From positions 1,798,001 through 1,862,000 of the forward strand of contig NZ_CP139286.1 in assembly GCF_034067285.1 (NCBI RefSeq): DNA of 64,000 nt, written 5' to 3'. A program made the translations under genes and the position numbers. Positions 51,495-60,202 of this stretch are shown in pieces. Under the pieces are notes generated by a model. It saw nothing but the letters and a program-made list of their open reading frames with translations, searched no databases and was not told the DNA's origin. The stretch comes from Acinetobacter pittii. GTDB lineage: Bacteria > Pseudomonadota > Gammaproteobacteria > Pseudomonadales > Moraxellaceae. How positions within the stretch are numbered: the stretch's first letter is position 1; every line of letters begins with the position of its first letter.

Positions 51495-53033
51495 CTACAC
51501 CAAAATTAAAGCAGGGTTTTCAACAAACTGCTTAAAGCTGGCCAAGAATTTCGCCCCAACTGCACCATCAATGACTCGGTGATCGCATGACAAAGTCGCT
51601 GTGACAATCTCACGAACCACTACATTGCCATTTTCAACAACAGCGCGAGATTCAGAAGCACCTAATGCCATAATTGCACCTTGCGGTGGGTTAATAATGG
51701 CATCGAACTGTTTAATGCCTAACATTCCTAAATTTGAAATGCTAAAACTGCCGCCTTGAAACTCATCAGGTTGTAACTTGCCAGTCTTGGCACGCGTTGC
51801 CAAATCACGCATGTCATCGGAAATCTGTGCCAACGATTTTTGATTCGCTGCTTTCACAATGGGTGTAATTAAACCGTTTGGAATTGCCACAGCTACCGAA
51901 ATATCTGCTTGAGAGAACTGTAAAATTGATTGAGTCGCCTCATCAAATTGAACATTCACCTCAGGTACTTTAATGAGTGCTGCTGCAGCTGCCTTAATTA
52001 ACATGTCATTAATAGAAAGCTTGACCTGTGGCACAGTTTCATTAATTTGCTTACGTAGTTTTTGCATAGCTTCTACGTTTAGATCGACTACTAGGCGGAA
52101 ATGCGGTGCATTACGTTTAGCAGCCTGTAACCGTGAAGCAATCGCTTTACGCATACCATTCATCGCCACAGTTGTAACGGTCGACTGTGGCTGAGCAACA
52201 GCACATTGAGCAGATTGTTCATTTACCGACGTTGGGTTGTTACGATAATAAACTGCTTCAACATCTTCTTTACAAACCCGGCCACGAGTGCCTGAAACAC
52301 GGCAGTCATTTAAATTAATGCCCCATTGTTTTGCTAAACGACGTGCTACAGGCGTCGCAGAAACTCGGCTATCGTCGGCAGTAGATTTAACTACTTTAGC
52401 TTGAGTTTGCTGTTTAATATCAGGCCACTGACCTCCAGCAGCCTGCACAGCTTTCTGGAGGTCTTGAACACTAATACGTCCTTCACGGCCAGAACCTGTG
52501 ACTTTCGCTAAGTTCACATTATGCTTTTCAGCAAGTTTTAACGCATGCGGTGTTGTAAACAACTCATCAGATGTTTGATAACCTTGTAATGACTCGGGTA
52601 CAGCGTAGTCACCTTTAGCAGCCTTTACTGGAACTGGAGCACTTGCAGCTACAGACTGTGGTTGTTCTGCTTTTTCAGCAACAGGTGCAGATGTTTCCGC
52701 TTTACTCTGTTCCGAAGATGCTTCAGGGTCTTTAGCTGCTGAACCACCTAGTGATGCAATAAACGTTTCAATTTCTGCATCAGAAACTTCACTATCAGCA
52801 CATACGGCAATAAGACCACCAACAGGTAAAGTATCACCATCTTTCGCTAAAATTTTACGGAGCGTTCCAGCAAAAGGCGCTTCTAACACATTGACGATTT
52901 TTGTGGTTTCAATTTCACAAATTTCATCGCCCTTATTAAAGCTATCACCTTCTTTAATCAACCATTGGGCGATCGTGCCTTCTTCCATGGATAATCCCCA
53001 TTTCGGGATCTCCAGCGTTTTAATTTCGCTCAT
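51495..53033 (-). CDS. acoC: Acetoin dehydrogenase E2, dihydrolipoyl acetyltransferase AcoC
   Basis: The E2 core carries acetyl groups from cleaved acetoin to CoA. In order: one lipoyl domain (ICEIETTKIVNVLEAPFAG, lipoyl lysine about residue 43), a Pro/Ala/Glu-rich linker (about 105-155), a first E3-binding domain (TTPHALKLAEKHNVNLAKV, GREGRISVQDL), a second E3-binding domain (ATPVARRLAKQWGINLNDC, TRGRVCKEDVEAV) and the catalytic domain ending with CDHRVIDGAVGAKF. The tandem E3-binding domains are unusual. ATG 53033 is supported by GGAGG; it gives 512 residues and lies 1 bp from acoB. Confidence 0.9.
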   Translation of the reverse strand: MSEIKTLEIPKWGLSMEEGTIAQWLIKEGDSFNKGDEICEIETTKIVNVLEAPFAGTLRKILAKDGDTLPVGGLIAVCADSEVSDAEIETFIASLGGSAAKDPEASSEQSKAETSAPVAEKAEQPQSVAASAPVPVKAAKGDYAVPESLQGYQTSDELFTTPHALKLAEKHNVNLAKVTGSGREGRISVQDLQKAVQAAGGQWPDIKQQTQAKVVKSTADDSRVSATPVARRLAKQWGINLNDCRVSGTRGRVCKEDVEAVYYRNNPTSVNEQSAQCAVAQPQSTVTTVAMNGMRKAIASRLQAAKRNAPHFRLVVDLNVEAMQKLRKQINETVPQVKLSINDMLIKAAAAALIKVPEVNVQFDEATQSILQFSQADISVAVAIPNGLITPIVKAANQKSLAQISDDMRDLATRAKTGKLQPDEFQGGSFSISNLGMLGIKQFDAIINPPQGAIMALGASESRAVVENGNVVVREIVTATLSCDHRVIDGAVGAKFLASFKQFVENPALILV

Positions 53034-53034
53034 C

Positions 53035-54054
53035 CTAAGCCTCCAATGTTTTTCGCACAGCTTGCTCAATACGCTCTACACTTGGAATCCATTCTTTTTC
53101 TAAAACTGGAGAGAATGGAACAGGCGTATGTGGTGGCGTTACGAGTTCAACAGGTGCTTTCAAATAGTGGAAACCTTTTTGGGCGATCAGTGCAGCAACA
53201 TCATGACCAAAGCCACAGCGTGCCGCTGATTCATCCACAATAACCACACGTCCAGTCGATGCAATAGACTCTAAAATTCCTTCTTCATCCAGAGGTGAAA
53301 TTGTTCGAGGGTCGACCACTTCAACCGAAATGCCATCTTTTGCCAGTTTGTCTGCTACTTCATTGGCACGGTGTACCATTAGGCCTAAAGCAATAATGGT
53401 CACATCTGTCCCTTCACGGGTGTAATTTGCTACACCAAAAGGAATAGTATAGGCATCATCTGGAACTTCGCCTTTAATGTCATAAAGCATTTTATGCTCA
53501 CAGAACACTACAGGGTCATCATCACGAATAGCTTGAATTAACAGTCCTTTCACATCATATGGGCTAGATGGAACTACAACTTTTAAGCCCGGAACCGCAG
53601 CAAATACGTTATACGGTGACTGAGAATGCTGAGCTGCCGCAGAGAAACCTGCGCCAATCATGCCACGTACAACCATTGGTGCTTTTGCTTTTCCGCCAAA
53701 CATATAACGGAATTTAGCGGCTTGGTTATAAAGCATGTCATGACACACACCATAGAAATCCATAAACATTAAGTCAGCAACAGGACGTAAACCTGTAGCC
53801 GCAGCACCAGCGGCCATACCAATAATCGCTGATTCGGTAATTGGGGTATCAATCACACGTTCTGAACCAAATTCCGTCCACAAACCTTTGGTTACACCAA
53901 GTACCCCACCGAAGCCTTCAAGCTCGTTCTCTTCGGTATTTTTGCCACCATGGCCGCCGCGCACATCTTCACCAACCACAAAAACAGTTGGGTCACGGCG
54001 CATTTCTGATTCAATGGCTTCTTTAATTGCATTGCGAAAACTTTTATTTGGCAT
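53035..54054 (-). CDS. acoB: Acetoin dehydrogenase E1 beta subunit AcoB
   Basis: The beta subunit forms the thiamine-diphosphate E1 with AcoA, cleaving acetoin. The 339-residue chain starts MPNKSFRNAIKEAIESEMRR (ATG 54054; the open frame 40 codons further upstream is not used, as AGGAA lies before 54054). The E1-beta motifs VFVVGEDVRGGHGG, TPITESAIIGMAAGAA and CEHKMLYD are present, and the C-terminal GRVVIVDESAARCGFGHDVAALI is standard. It starts 13 bp after the acoA stop. Confidence 0.92.
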   Translation of the reverse strand: MPNKSFRNAIKEAIESEMRRDPTVFVVGEDVRGGHGGKNTEENELEGFGGVLGVTKGLWTEFGSERVIDTPITESAIIGMAAGAAATGLRPVADLMFMDFYGVCHDMLYNQAAKFRYMFGGKAKAPMVVRGMIGAGFSAAAQHSQSPYNVFAAVPGLKVVVPSSPYDVKGLLIQAIRDDDPVVFCEHKMLYDIKGEVPDDAYTIPFGVANYTREGTDVTIIALGLMVHRANEVADKLAKDGISVEVVDPRTISPLDEEGILESIASTGRVVIVDESAARCGFGHDVAALIAQKGFHYLKAPVELVTPPHTPVPFSPVLEKEWIPSVERIEQAVRKTLEA

Positions 54055-54067
54055 CTTTACTATTCCT

Positions 54068-55030
54068 TTAGTAAGAGACATAGACGTCAGTAAGGAGTTG
54101 TTCTGGTTGTGGGTATGCCGCAGCACGAGCTTTAGCAACGGCATCATCAACATTTGCTTTAGATGCTGCATCAATCTCGTCTAGTTTGGCTTCATCAATT
54201 TTGCCTTTGACCTTTTCTCGGAAAATTTTCAAAGGATCTTTATTTTCTTTGATGAATTCGACTTCTTCTTTAGAGCGAATCAAGCCTGGGTCACCTTCAA
54301 AGTGGCCATAAAAGCGGTTCGTAATGGTTTCAATCACACTTGGACCTTCACCACGGCGTGCACGATCAATAGCAGTTTGAGCCGCTTCATAAACTGCGAA
54401 GAAATCGGTACCATCAACTTTAACTGCTGGTAAACCAAAACCAGCTGCACGACCAGCAATGTCTTTGCTTCCTACCGCGTAATCATGGCCTGTACCTTCA
54501 CCAAAACCGTTATTTTCGAAAACAAAAATGACTGGAAGTTTAAGAACAACAGCCATATTCATTGCTTCAAAGGTCAAGCCTTGGTTTGAACCGCCATCAC
54601 CTGTAAAAGACAGTCCCACGCCACCAGTTTTTAAGGTTTTTGCTGTCAACGCTGCACCAATTGCTAAAGGAGGTCCGCCGCCCACAATTCCGTTGGCACC
54701 GAGCATACCTTTATCCAAATCGGCAATGTGCATAGAACCGCCTTTTCCACGGCACAGTCCGTCATCTTTACCGAAAATTTCCAGCATCATGGCGTGAATG
54801 TCACAACCTTTTGCAATACAGTGCCCATGTCCACGATGGGTTGAAGTGATATAGTCTTTGTCGGTTAGGTTTTCACAAATACCAACCGCAACAGCCTCTT
54901 CTCCACTGTATAGGTGAATAAAACCTGGAATATCACCATTGGTATTTTCTTCGTGAAGTCGATCCTCAAATTCACGAATATCACGCATGCGTTTATATGC
55001 TGCGAGTAATTGCTCTTCCGTTAATTGCAT
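54068..55030 (-). CDS. acoA: Acetoin dehydrogenase E1 alpha subunit AcoA
   Basis: The alpha subunit binds thiamine diphosphate through the GDGGSNQGLTFEAMN...FENN motif (about residues 144-175). The 320-residue protein has GIHLYSGEEAVAVGI-like FIHLYSGEEAVAVGI and HRGHGHCIAKG near the N-terminus, and GHFEGDPG, the AcoA version of the phosphorylation loop. It is the first gene of a six-gene minus-strand operon. AAAGGAAAAGGAT precedes the ATG. Confidence 0.92.
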   Translation of the reverse strand: MQLTEEQLLAAYKRMRDIREFEDRLHEENTNGDIPGFIHLYSGEEAVAVGICENLTDKDYITSTHRGHGHCIAKGCDIHAMMLEIFGKDDGLCRGKGGSMHIADLDKGMLGANGIVGGGPPLAIGAALTAKTLKTGGVGLSFTGDGGSNQGLTFEAMNMAVVLKLPVIFVFENNGFGEGTGHDYAVGSKDIAGRAAGFGLPAVKVDGTDFFAVYEAAQTAIDRARRGEGPSVIETITNRFYGHFEGDPGLIRSKEEVEFIKENKDPLKIFREKVKGKIDEAKLDEIDAASKANVDDAVAKARAAAYPQPEQLLTDVYVSY

Positions 55031-55391
55031 ATCCTTTTCCTTTATTATCTTGATTTTAAAAGTTCAACCAAGTTTCAAGCGAAAATCTAATTCGCTATAA
55101 ATACTTAAATCTAAAATCAAGAATTAATCTATTAGACTAAAAAGTTTTTATTTAAAATAAACTTAATTAATTTTTTAATTTCAAAAACTTAACCCATAAA
55201 AATAATTTAAAAAATTTTTTATAATTTTCATTGAGTTAAAAAACAAACCTTTAACCAACCTTTCTTATTTTATAATACTCGCCACACCCTGTGTATTTAA
55301 TTGATTGCGACTTATTAATATGATTTAAATAAGTTGTTAAATTAAAAAAACAGGAGTTTAAATAATTTTTAAACAAAATGGAATTATTAAT
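55031..55391. other. Divergent promoter region between acoA and lipA
   Basis: 361 bp, very AT-rich, with no gene. TATAATACTCG near 55,272 could be a -10 for the plus strand. I searched by eye for a -24/-12 element of the kind used by classical aco operons and found none, consistent with a regulator lacking the sigma-54 domain. Confidence 0.4.
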
Positions 55392-56378
55392 ATGGATTTT
55401 AAAAGACAAGCAAAAACTGGTATTAAATTAAGAGGAGCAGATAAAGTCGCTCGCATTCCTATTAAAATTTTACCTACAGAAGAGTTACCCACTAAACCGG
55501 ATTGGATTAGAGCAAAAATAACCGATTTTGAAGAAATCAAACGGATAAAAAATTTGCTGCGCCAACAAAAGTTGCATAGCGTTTGCGAAGAAGCAGCCTG
55601 TCCAAACTTACCCGAATGTTTTGGTGGAGGTACAGCTACATTTATGATTATGGGAGACATCTGTACTAGACGCTGCCCTTTTTGTGATGTCGCTCATGGT
55701 CGCCCAAAAGCTTTAGACGAAGATGAACCTAAACACTTGGCAGAAACAGTCGCAAACCTAAACTTAAAATATGTCGTGATTACCTCTGTTGACCGCGACG
55801 ATCTACATGACGGTGGAGCTGCACATTTTGTAAAATGTATTGAAGAGATCAGAAAGCGTTGTCCAGAGACATTAATTGAGATTTTAGTACCAGATTTTCG
55901 TGGACGTTTAGAAACAGCGCTTTCAACTTTGAGTTTATCTCCACCAGATGTGTTTAATCATAATATTGAGACAGTGCCTCGTTTATATAAAGCGATGCGC
56001 CCTGGGTCAGACTATCAACATTCACTAGAGCTGCTAAAACGCTTTAAAGCATATTGTCCCGATATCAAAACCAAATCTGGTCTAATGGTTGGGTTAGGAG
56101 AAATTGAGGCAGAAGTACTTGCTCTACTTAATGACTTAAAAGATTATCAAGTAGATCTTGTCACGATTGGTCAATATCTTCAGCCTTCAAAATCACATGC
56201 ACCTATTCATCGGTTTGTAAATTTACAAGAATTTGAACGATATACTCGACATGGTAAACGATTAGGTTTTAAAAATATCTGGAGTGCACCGATGGTCCGT
56301 TCTAGCTATTTTGCTGATCGACAATATTTTGGAGAAGCAGCACCAAAACCTTTCAGCCGACAAAATGTCTTATCGTAA
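55392..56378 (+). CDS. lipA: Lipoyl synthase LipA, aco-linked copy
   Basis: This radical-SAM enzyme inserts sulfur into octanoyl-lysine to make lipoyl groups on E2 subunits. The 328-residue protein has the auxiliary cluster cysteines in [12 protein letters not shown] (CX4CX5C) and the radical-[11 protein letters not shown] (CX3CX2C). The C-terminal VRSSYFAD supplies the serine ligand RSSY. Its location beside acoABC suggests a locally used copy, additional to a housekeeping lipA elsewhere, though the rest of the genome is not visible. It is divergent from acoA. Confidence 0.9.
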   Translation: MDFKRQAKTGIKLRGADKVARIPIKILPTEELPTKPDWIRAKITDFEEIKRIKNLLRQQKLHSVCEEAACPNLPECFGGGTATFMIMGDICTRRCPFCDVAHGRPKALDEDEPKHLAETVANLNLKYVVITSVDRDDLHDGGAAHFVKCIEEIRKRCPETLIEILVPDFRGRLETALSTLSLSPPDVFNHNIETVPRLYKAMRPGSDYQHSLELLKRFKAYCPDIKTKSGLMVGLGEIEAEVLALLNDLKDYQVDLVTIGQYLQPSKSHAPIHRFVNLQEFERYTRHGKRLGFKNIWSAPMVRSSYFADRQYFGEAAPKPFSRQNVLS

Positions 56379-56534
56379 GGAATAGGCAATTAACAAAACT
56401 TATCCAATAGGCTAATGGTCAAGACCTATAAAATTATTTAATGTAAGGAGATAACTAGGAAATAGTCACAATAAAAAAGTTATAACAGTTGAGCGGCTAC
56501 GGATACGCCATTTCAATGATAAAGGAATTTCGAT

Positions 56535-57674
56535 ATGGATATGTCAGAACAATTATCATCGCCTTTTATAGACACTACTCCGTCCTTATTTCGGCCGGGA
56601 TCTTCATCCCATTCTCAAAAATTAGGAAAGAAACCATCTCTTGACCTTGATGCAGCCCCTATTTTTGATCTTAATGAAGAATGGGAACATTCATTATTTG
56701 GTCGTTCGATTCATGAGTGTCATCGCAATTTAATGCATATTGCCGAAGATGCCGATATGGCAATTGGTGTGACTGATCCTCATGGCACTCTACTTTGGAC
56801 ATGGAGTAGCCATCCAATGCGCTCATCGGCCGAGCAAGTACACTTTGTTGAAGGTGGTCAGTGGTCTACTCAGGCTGTAGGACAAAATGCAATAGGTTTA
56901 GCATTAAATACTCACTCACCGAACTGCGTTTACTCACATGAAAACCAGATGAATAGTGTCAGGGATTGGGTGTGTTATGCCGCACCGATTACCGATACAC
57001 ATACTGGTCAATTTTATGGGATTATGAATTTATCGACTAAATCTCATAAGCATAATTCTCTTGGTCTTTTAGCCGTTGAAAGATGTGCAGATATTGTGAA
57101 GCAAGCAATTCAGCTACATCAAAAAAATATTTTGTATATTAAGGCCTTTGGAACGCCCAAAGTTCAATATAACCAACACAGCCTTACATTGACTCAACGC
57201 CAGATTGAAATTCTATGCATTCTAACCCTCTGTCCCGAAGGGATTAATCTTGAAGAACTTCACTATGCGTTATACGGTGACCGGCCTGTAAGTACCACCA
57301 CGTTAAAAGCAGAACTTTCTCAACTTAGAAATTTAATTCCAGGTGTCATTGAGTCACGGCCCTATCGACTTAACTGTGAAATTCAATGTGATTTTTTAAT
57401 GGCAGAGCAAGCATTAAACCTTGGTTTCACATCGACCACCCTTACACTCTATAGAGGAAGTTTTTTATCTAAATCAGAAAGTCCATTTTTATGTGCATGG
57501 AGAGATTGCTTTGATGCTCGCTTGAGTCATGTGATTTATCAAATTGAAGATATTGACCAACTATTACGAGTAGTCAGCCGTGTTCCGGACCGTGTAGATG
57601 CTGTTGAACGTTTGCTTGAATTATTACCCGAAGAAACACCTTATCGAACTAAACTTTTAAAATTGCTTGAATAA
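56535..57674 (+). CDS. GAF-domain regulator, probable control of the aco operon
   Basis: The 379-residue protein has an N-terminal GAF-like sensor typical of AcoR (about residues 60-215: HRNLMHIAEDADMAIGVTDP, GGQWSTQAVGQNAIGLALNT, VCYAAPITD). The AAA+ sigma-54 domain and Fis-type helix of AcoR are absent. Instead, LTLTQRQIEILCILTLCPEG and a winged-helix-like region follow (about 220-300) with a LYRGSFLSKSESPFLCAWRD stretch reminiscent of BTAD-type regulators (each fragment at most 20 residues). It lies 156 bp after lipA and is probably the acetoin regulator. The mechanism would differ from AcoR. Confidence 0.78.
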   Translation: MDMSEQLSSPFIDTTPSLFRPGSSSHSQKLGKKPSLDLDAAPIFDLNEEWEHSLFGRSIHECHRNLMHIAEDADMAIGVTDPHGTLLWTWSSHPMRSSAEQVHFVEGGQWSTQAVGQNAIGLALNTHSPNCVYSHENQMNSVRDWVCYAAPITDTHTGQFYGIMNLSTKSHKHNSLGLLAVERCADIVKQAIQLHQKNILYIKAFGTPKVQYNQHSLTLTQRQIEILCILTLCPEGINLEELHYALYGDRPVSTTTLKAELSQLRNLIPGVIESRPYRLNCEIQCDFLMAEQALNLGFTSTTLTLYRGSFLSKSESPFLCAWRDCFDARLSHVIYQIEDIDQLLRVVSRVPDRVDAVERLLELLPEETPYRTKLLKLLE

Positions 57675-57679
57675 AATAA

Positions 57680-57716
57680 AAGGGAGAATATCCATACGAT
57701 ATTCTCCCTTTTTTAA
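57680..57716. terminator. Bidirectional terminator after the GAF-domain regulator
   Basis: GGGAGAATATC (57682-57692), loop CATAC, GATATTCTCCC (57698-57708) and then TTTTTT; an AAAA run precedes the stem. It serves the regulator and the convergent TenA-like gene. Confidence 0.92.
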
Positions 57717-57722
57717 GTGAGA

Positions 57723-58475
57723 TCAAGCAGAAGCCTGAAGCTGTACTTTATAGCAGTCGTCTAGGGCTAATTCATAATACCGTAGCCCTTCTTCGGCAGC
57801 ATGAAATGCTTTTTGCTGCCAGTCAGGACGATCATTACATAAGCGCTTAATCAACTCCATAGCTTCATATGGATGAAGATCATCATAATGGGCATGAGCG
57901 CGCAGCCAAGCTAAAGAACGTTTATCAATCGTGACTTCAGGATGATTAGTATAGGTATGAATACCTTTATACACCTGAATTGACCAATCTCCAGTTGCCC
58001 ATTCAATCGCCAAATTTGTTGCAGCAAGACATTCTGCCAAATTTCCACGATAACTCATATTCCATAGAAAATGGTTTACCGCATTCATTGCAGCCGGTGG
58101 GCGTACATGATCAAGCTCATCGACAGTTAAGCCAAAACCTCCAGCCCAATCGCGATACCATTTTAAGTGTCGCTCTTCTACCTTGATATTTTGGATTAAC
58201 CAATCTCTTGCTTCTGTAACTCCAGGCTCAGAAAAACATGTTGCTTTGCCTAATGCTCCAGCCATATACGACGGGAAATGGGCGACTAATGGATAGAAAT
58301 TAAGTAAAGCATAACGGAAACTATCTAGGCTCAATCCCCCATTGGCCATTTCCGTAAAAAACGGATGTTTACTCACCCGTTCTTTCGCTGGTAACAGGTC
58401 GTCCCAGAACCGTTGTGACCATTCATTATGCGGTGTAATTTCTAAATTCATTCCATATTGATTTAGAGCAGTCAT
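57723..58475 (-). CDS. TenA/PqqC-like iron-containing redox protein
   Basis: The 250-residue all-helical protein belongs to the heme-oxygenase-like superfamily that contains TenA, PqqC and diiron oxidases. Likely metal-ligand residues are in NIKVEERHLKWYRDW (Glu and His, about residues 95-101), LAIEWATGDWS (Glu) and the C-terminal ARHHYDD-like HAHYDDLHPYEAMEL. Neither pyrroloquinoline quinone nor thiamine genes are nearby, so it is not obviously PqqC or TenA. Relatives include CADD-type p-aminobenzoate-forming proteins. It is a single gene; its function is unknown. Confidence 0.78.
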   Translation of the reverse strand: MTALNQYGMNLEITPHNEWSQRFWDDLLPAKERVSKHPFFTEMANGGLSLDSFRYALLNFYPLVAHFPSYMAGALGKATCFSEPGVTEARDWLIQNIKVEERHLKWYRDWAGGFGLTVDELDHVRPPAAMNAVNHFLWNMSYRGNLAECLAATNLAIEWATGDWSIQVYKGIHTYTNHPEVTIDKRSLAWLRAHAHYDDLHPYEAMELIKRLCNDRPDWQQKAFHAAEEGLRYYELALDDCYKVQLQASA

Positions 58476-58795
58476 TGCTAATTTTCCTATTTATATGACA
58501 GCAATCATCTGTATTTCACGCTATAAGTCTATCCGAAAATGATAAAGATACAATCGTTAATCGACCATTTGTAACTTTTTTCGATGGATTGTGGATCTTT
58601 AGATAATTGTTCCGCTAATCATTGAAATGTCGTGATTTTTATCACATTTAACATAGATAAAAATCATTACTTTTTTAAAAAAACTGTATTATTATTTTCT
58701 ATAAACCACACATTATATAATCAATATTTTTAGATGGAACTTTACTTAAAATAAGTCTCATTTTATGACAACTTCCAATATAGAGAGCATTAATT
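58476..58795. other. Divergent promoter region, TenA-like gene and diguanylate cyclase
   Basis: About 320 bp of AT-rich DNA carrying both promoters. No convincing repeat, hairpin or additional frame was seen. AGAGAG before 58796 may serve as the ribosome site of the cyclase gene. Confidence 0.4.
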
Positions 58796-60025
58796 ATGAA
58801 GTTGCAGGGTTCCAATATATTGGGACAGGAACAAATAGATTTATTAACCACGCGAGGTTTAAATTTCGTATGGTTTCCAAAGCAGCTTGAAACGATTTAT
58901 CGTTTTCAATACCAAAACGGTGCTGCCTATGAGTTCCGCTATAGAGCACCTATTATTTTAATATTATATATATTTTTAAGTTTTGGTATATATCAAGTAT
59001 TGCCAACTGAGCAAGTTTTACCCTGGTTTAACTATTATTCTTGGGTCGGTGTAATTATTTTTATTGCTTGGATTTTATCATTTATTAAAAAATTAAATCA
59101 GTATTTTGATTATTATGTAGGAATTGGCTCAGCTTTAGCGGTAGCAATTACTTTTATTTTAATTAACGTTATAGAAAATGGACAAGAAAATGTTCTTTTT
59201 CATGCAGCGATGATGTATGCAATTGTCATTATTTATGGTGCTGTTGGTATGCGTTTCTATACCGCCATATTTGCTGGATGGATAGGAGGACTAGCTGGAA
59301 TTTTAGTAAGTAACTACTTAAATGGTGTAATCGACTGGACTTTTCTGAACCGCACTTATACCTTTAGTAGTTTTCTAGGAATGACTCTCGCCTATGCAAC
59401 TGACCGTCAGCACCGTGAAAACTATTTACAAAACTGCATGATCGAGCTAAACCGTATTGAGCTCATGCAACAAGCACAGCAACTTTCTTTACTTTCGCAG
59501 CAAGATGCACTTACAGGTTTAGCCAATCGCCGCTATTTAGATGAGACTCTTGATAATGAATGGCGACGCGCATTACGCCATGAAACTCCCCTTACCATCA
59601 TGATGGTCGATATTGATTATTTTAAATCTTACAATGACACACTAGGACATATAAAAGGTGATGAATGTTTAAAAGAAATTGCAGTTGCAATTTCTTCTAT
59701 TGCTGCTCGTAGTGGTGATTTAGTTGCTCGTTATGGTGGCGAAGAGTTCTTACTATTATTCCCAATGACAAATGCGCAGCAAGCTTTAATACAGGTCGAG
59801 CGTTTGATGAATGCAATTAGTAAGATTGCGATTAAGCATCCATGTAGTGATGTTTCACCCTATGTCACCATTAGCGTTGGAGTCGCAACCACAATTCCAC
59901 GACTAAACGACTCAATTTCTGCTTTTGTTGCACGAGCTGACCATGCATTATATAAAGCAAAAACGAATGGACGTAATCAATATAAGATCGCTGTAAATGA
60001 AGAACAAATTGTAGATTTAACTTAA
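58796..60025 (+). CDS. Membrane-bound diguanylate cyclase
   Basis: The 409-residue protein makes cyclic di-GMP. Its N-terminal half holds about six membrane segments (between residues 58 and 205), followed by a linker helix and a GGDEF domain (about 235-400). The active site is intact (GGEEF in ARYGGEEFLLLF), and an inhibitory RxxD site (RSGD) lies exactly five residues before it, so product inhibition is expected. DALTGLANRRYLDE marks the start of the catalytic domain. There is no EAL domain. The membrane region's signal is unknown. Confidence 0.92.
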   Translation: MKLQGSNILGQEQIDLLTTRGLNFVWFPKQLETIYRFQYQNGAAYEFRYRAPIILILYIFLSFGIYQVLPTEQVLPWFNYYSWVGVIIFIAWILSFIKKLNQYFDYYVGIGSALAVAITFILINVIENGQENVLFHAAMMYAIVIIYGAVGMRFYTAIFAGWIGGLAGILVSNYLNGVIDWTFLNRTYTFSSFLGMTLAYATDRQHRENYLQNCMIELNRIELMQQAQQLSLLSQQDALTGLANRRYLDETLDNEWRRALRHETPLTIMMVDIDYFKSYNDTLGHIKGDECLKEIAVAISSIAARSGDLVARYGGEEFLLLFPMTNAQQALIQVERLMNAISKIAIKHPCSDVSPYVTISVGVATTIPRLNDSISAFVARADHALYKAKTNGRNQYKIAVNEEQIVDLT

Positions 60026-60122
60026 AGAGTCAAAATAATATTGAGAATATTTTTTGATTAATAAATATATAATTTACTGTTTTGCACTCCTTGATTCGAT
60101 TCAAAATGATAAGTAATCAATA

Positions 60123-60151
60123 TTAGCTTTTCCATCCGTGGCAAAAGCTAA
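60123..60151. terminator. Hairpin between the cyclase gene and the convergent unknown gene
   Basis: TTAGCTTTT (60123-60131) and AAAAGCTAA (60143-60151) pair perfectly, with an inner CCA/TGG stem. There is no long T-run after it, so it may be a weak terminator for either converging transcript. Confidence 0.5.
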
Positions 60152-60202
60152 AGATAATTTATAAAAAATTATCGAATTTAATTACTCTACTTTAGAAATA
60201 CT

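Noticed and set aside
54055..54174. 40-codon extension of acoB into acoA
   Set aside because: It overlaps acoA and lacks E1-beta similarity; ATG 54054 is better placed.
55031..55391. Sigma-54 promoter before acoA
   Set aside because: No TGGCAC-N5-TTGC match on the minus strand was found by eye, and the local regulator lacks a sigma-54 interaction domain.
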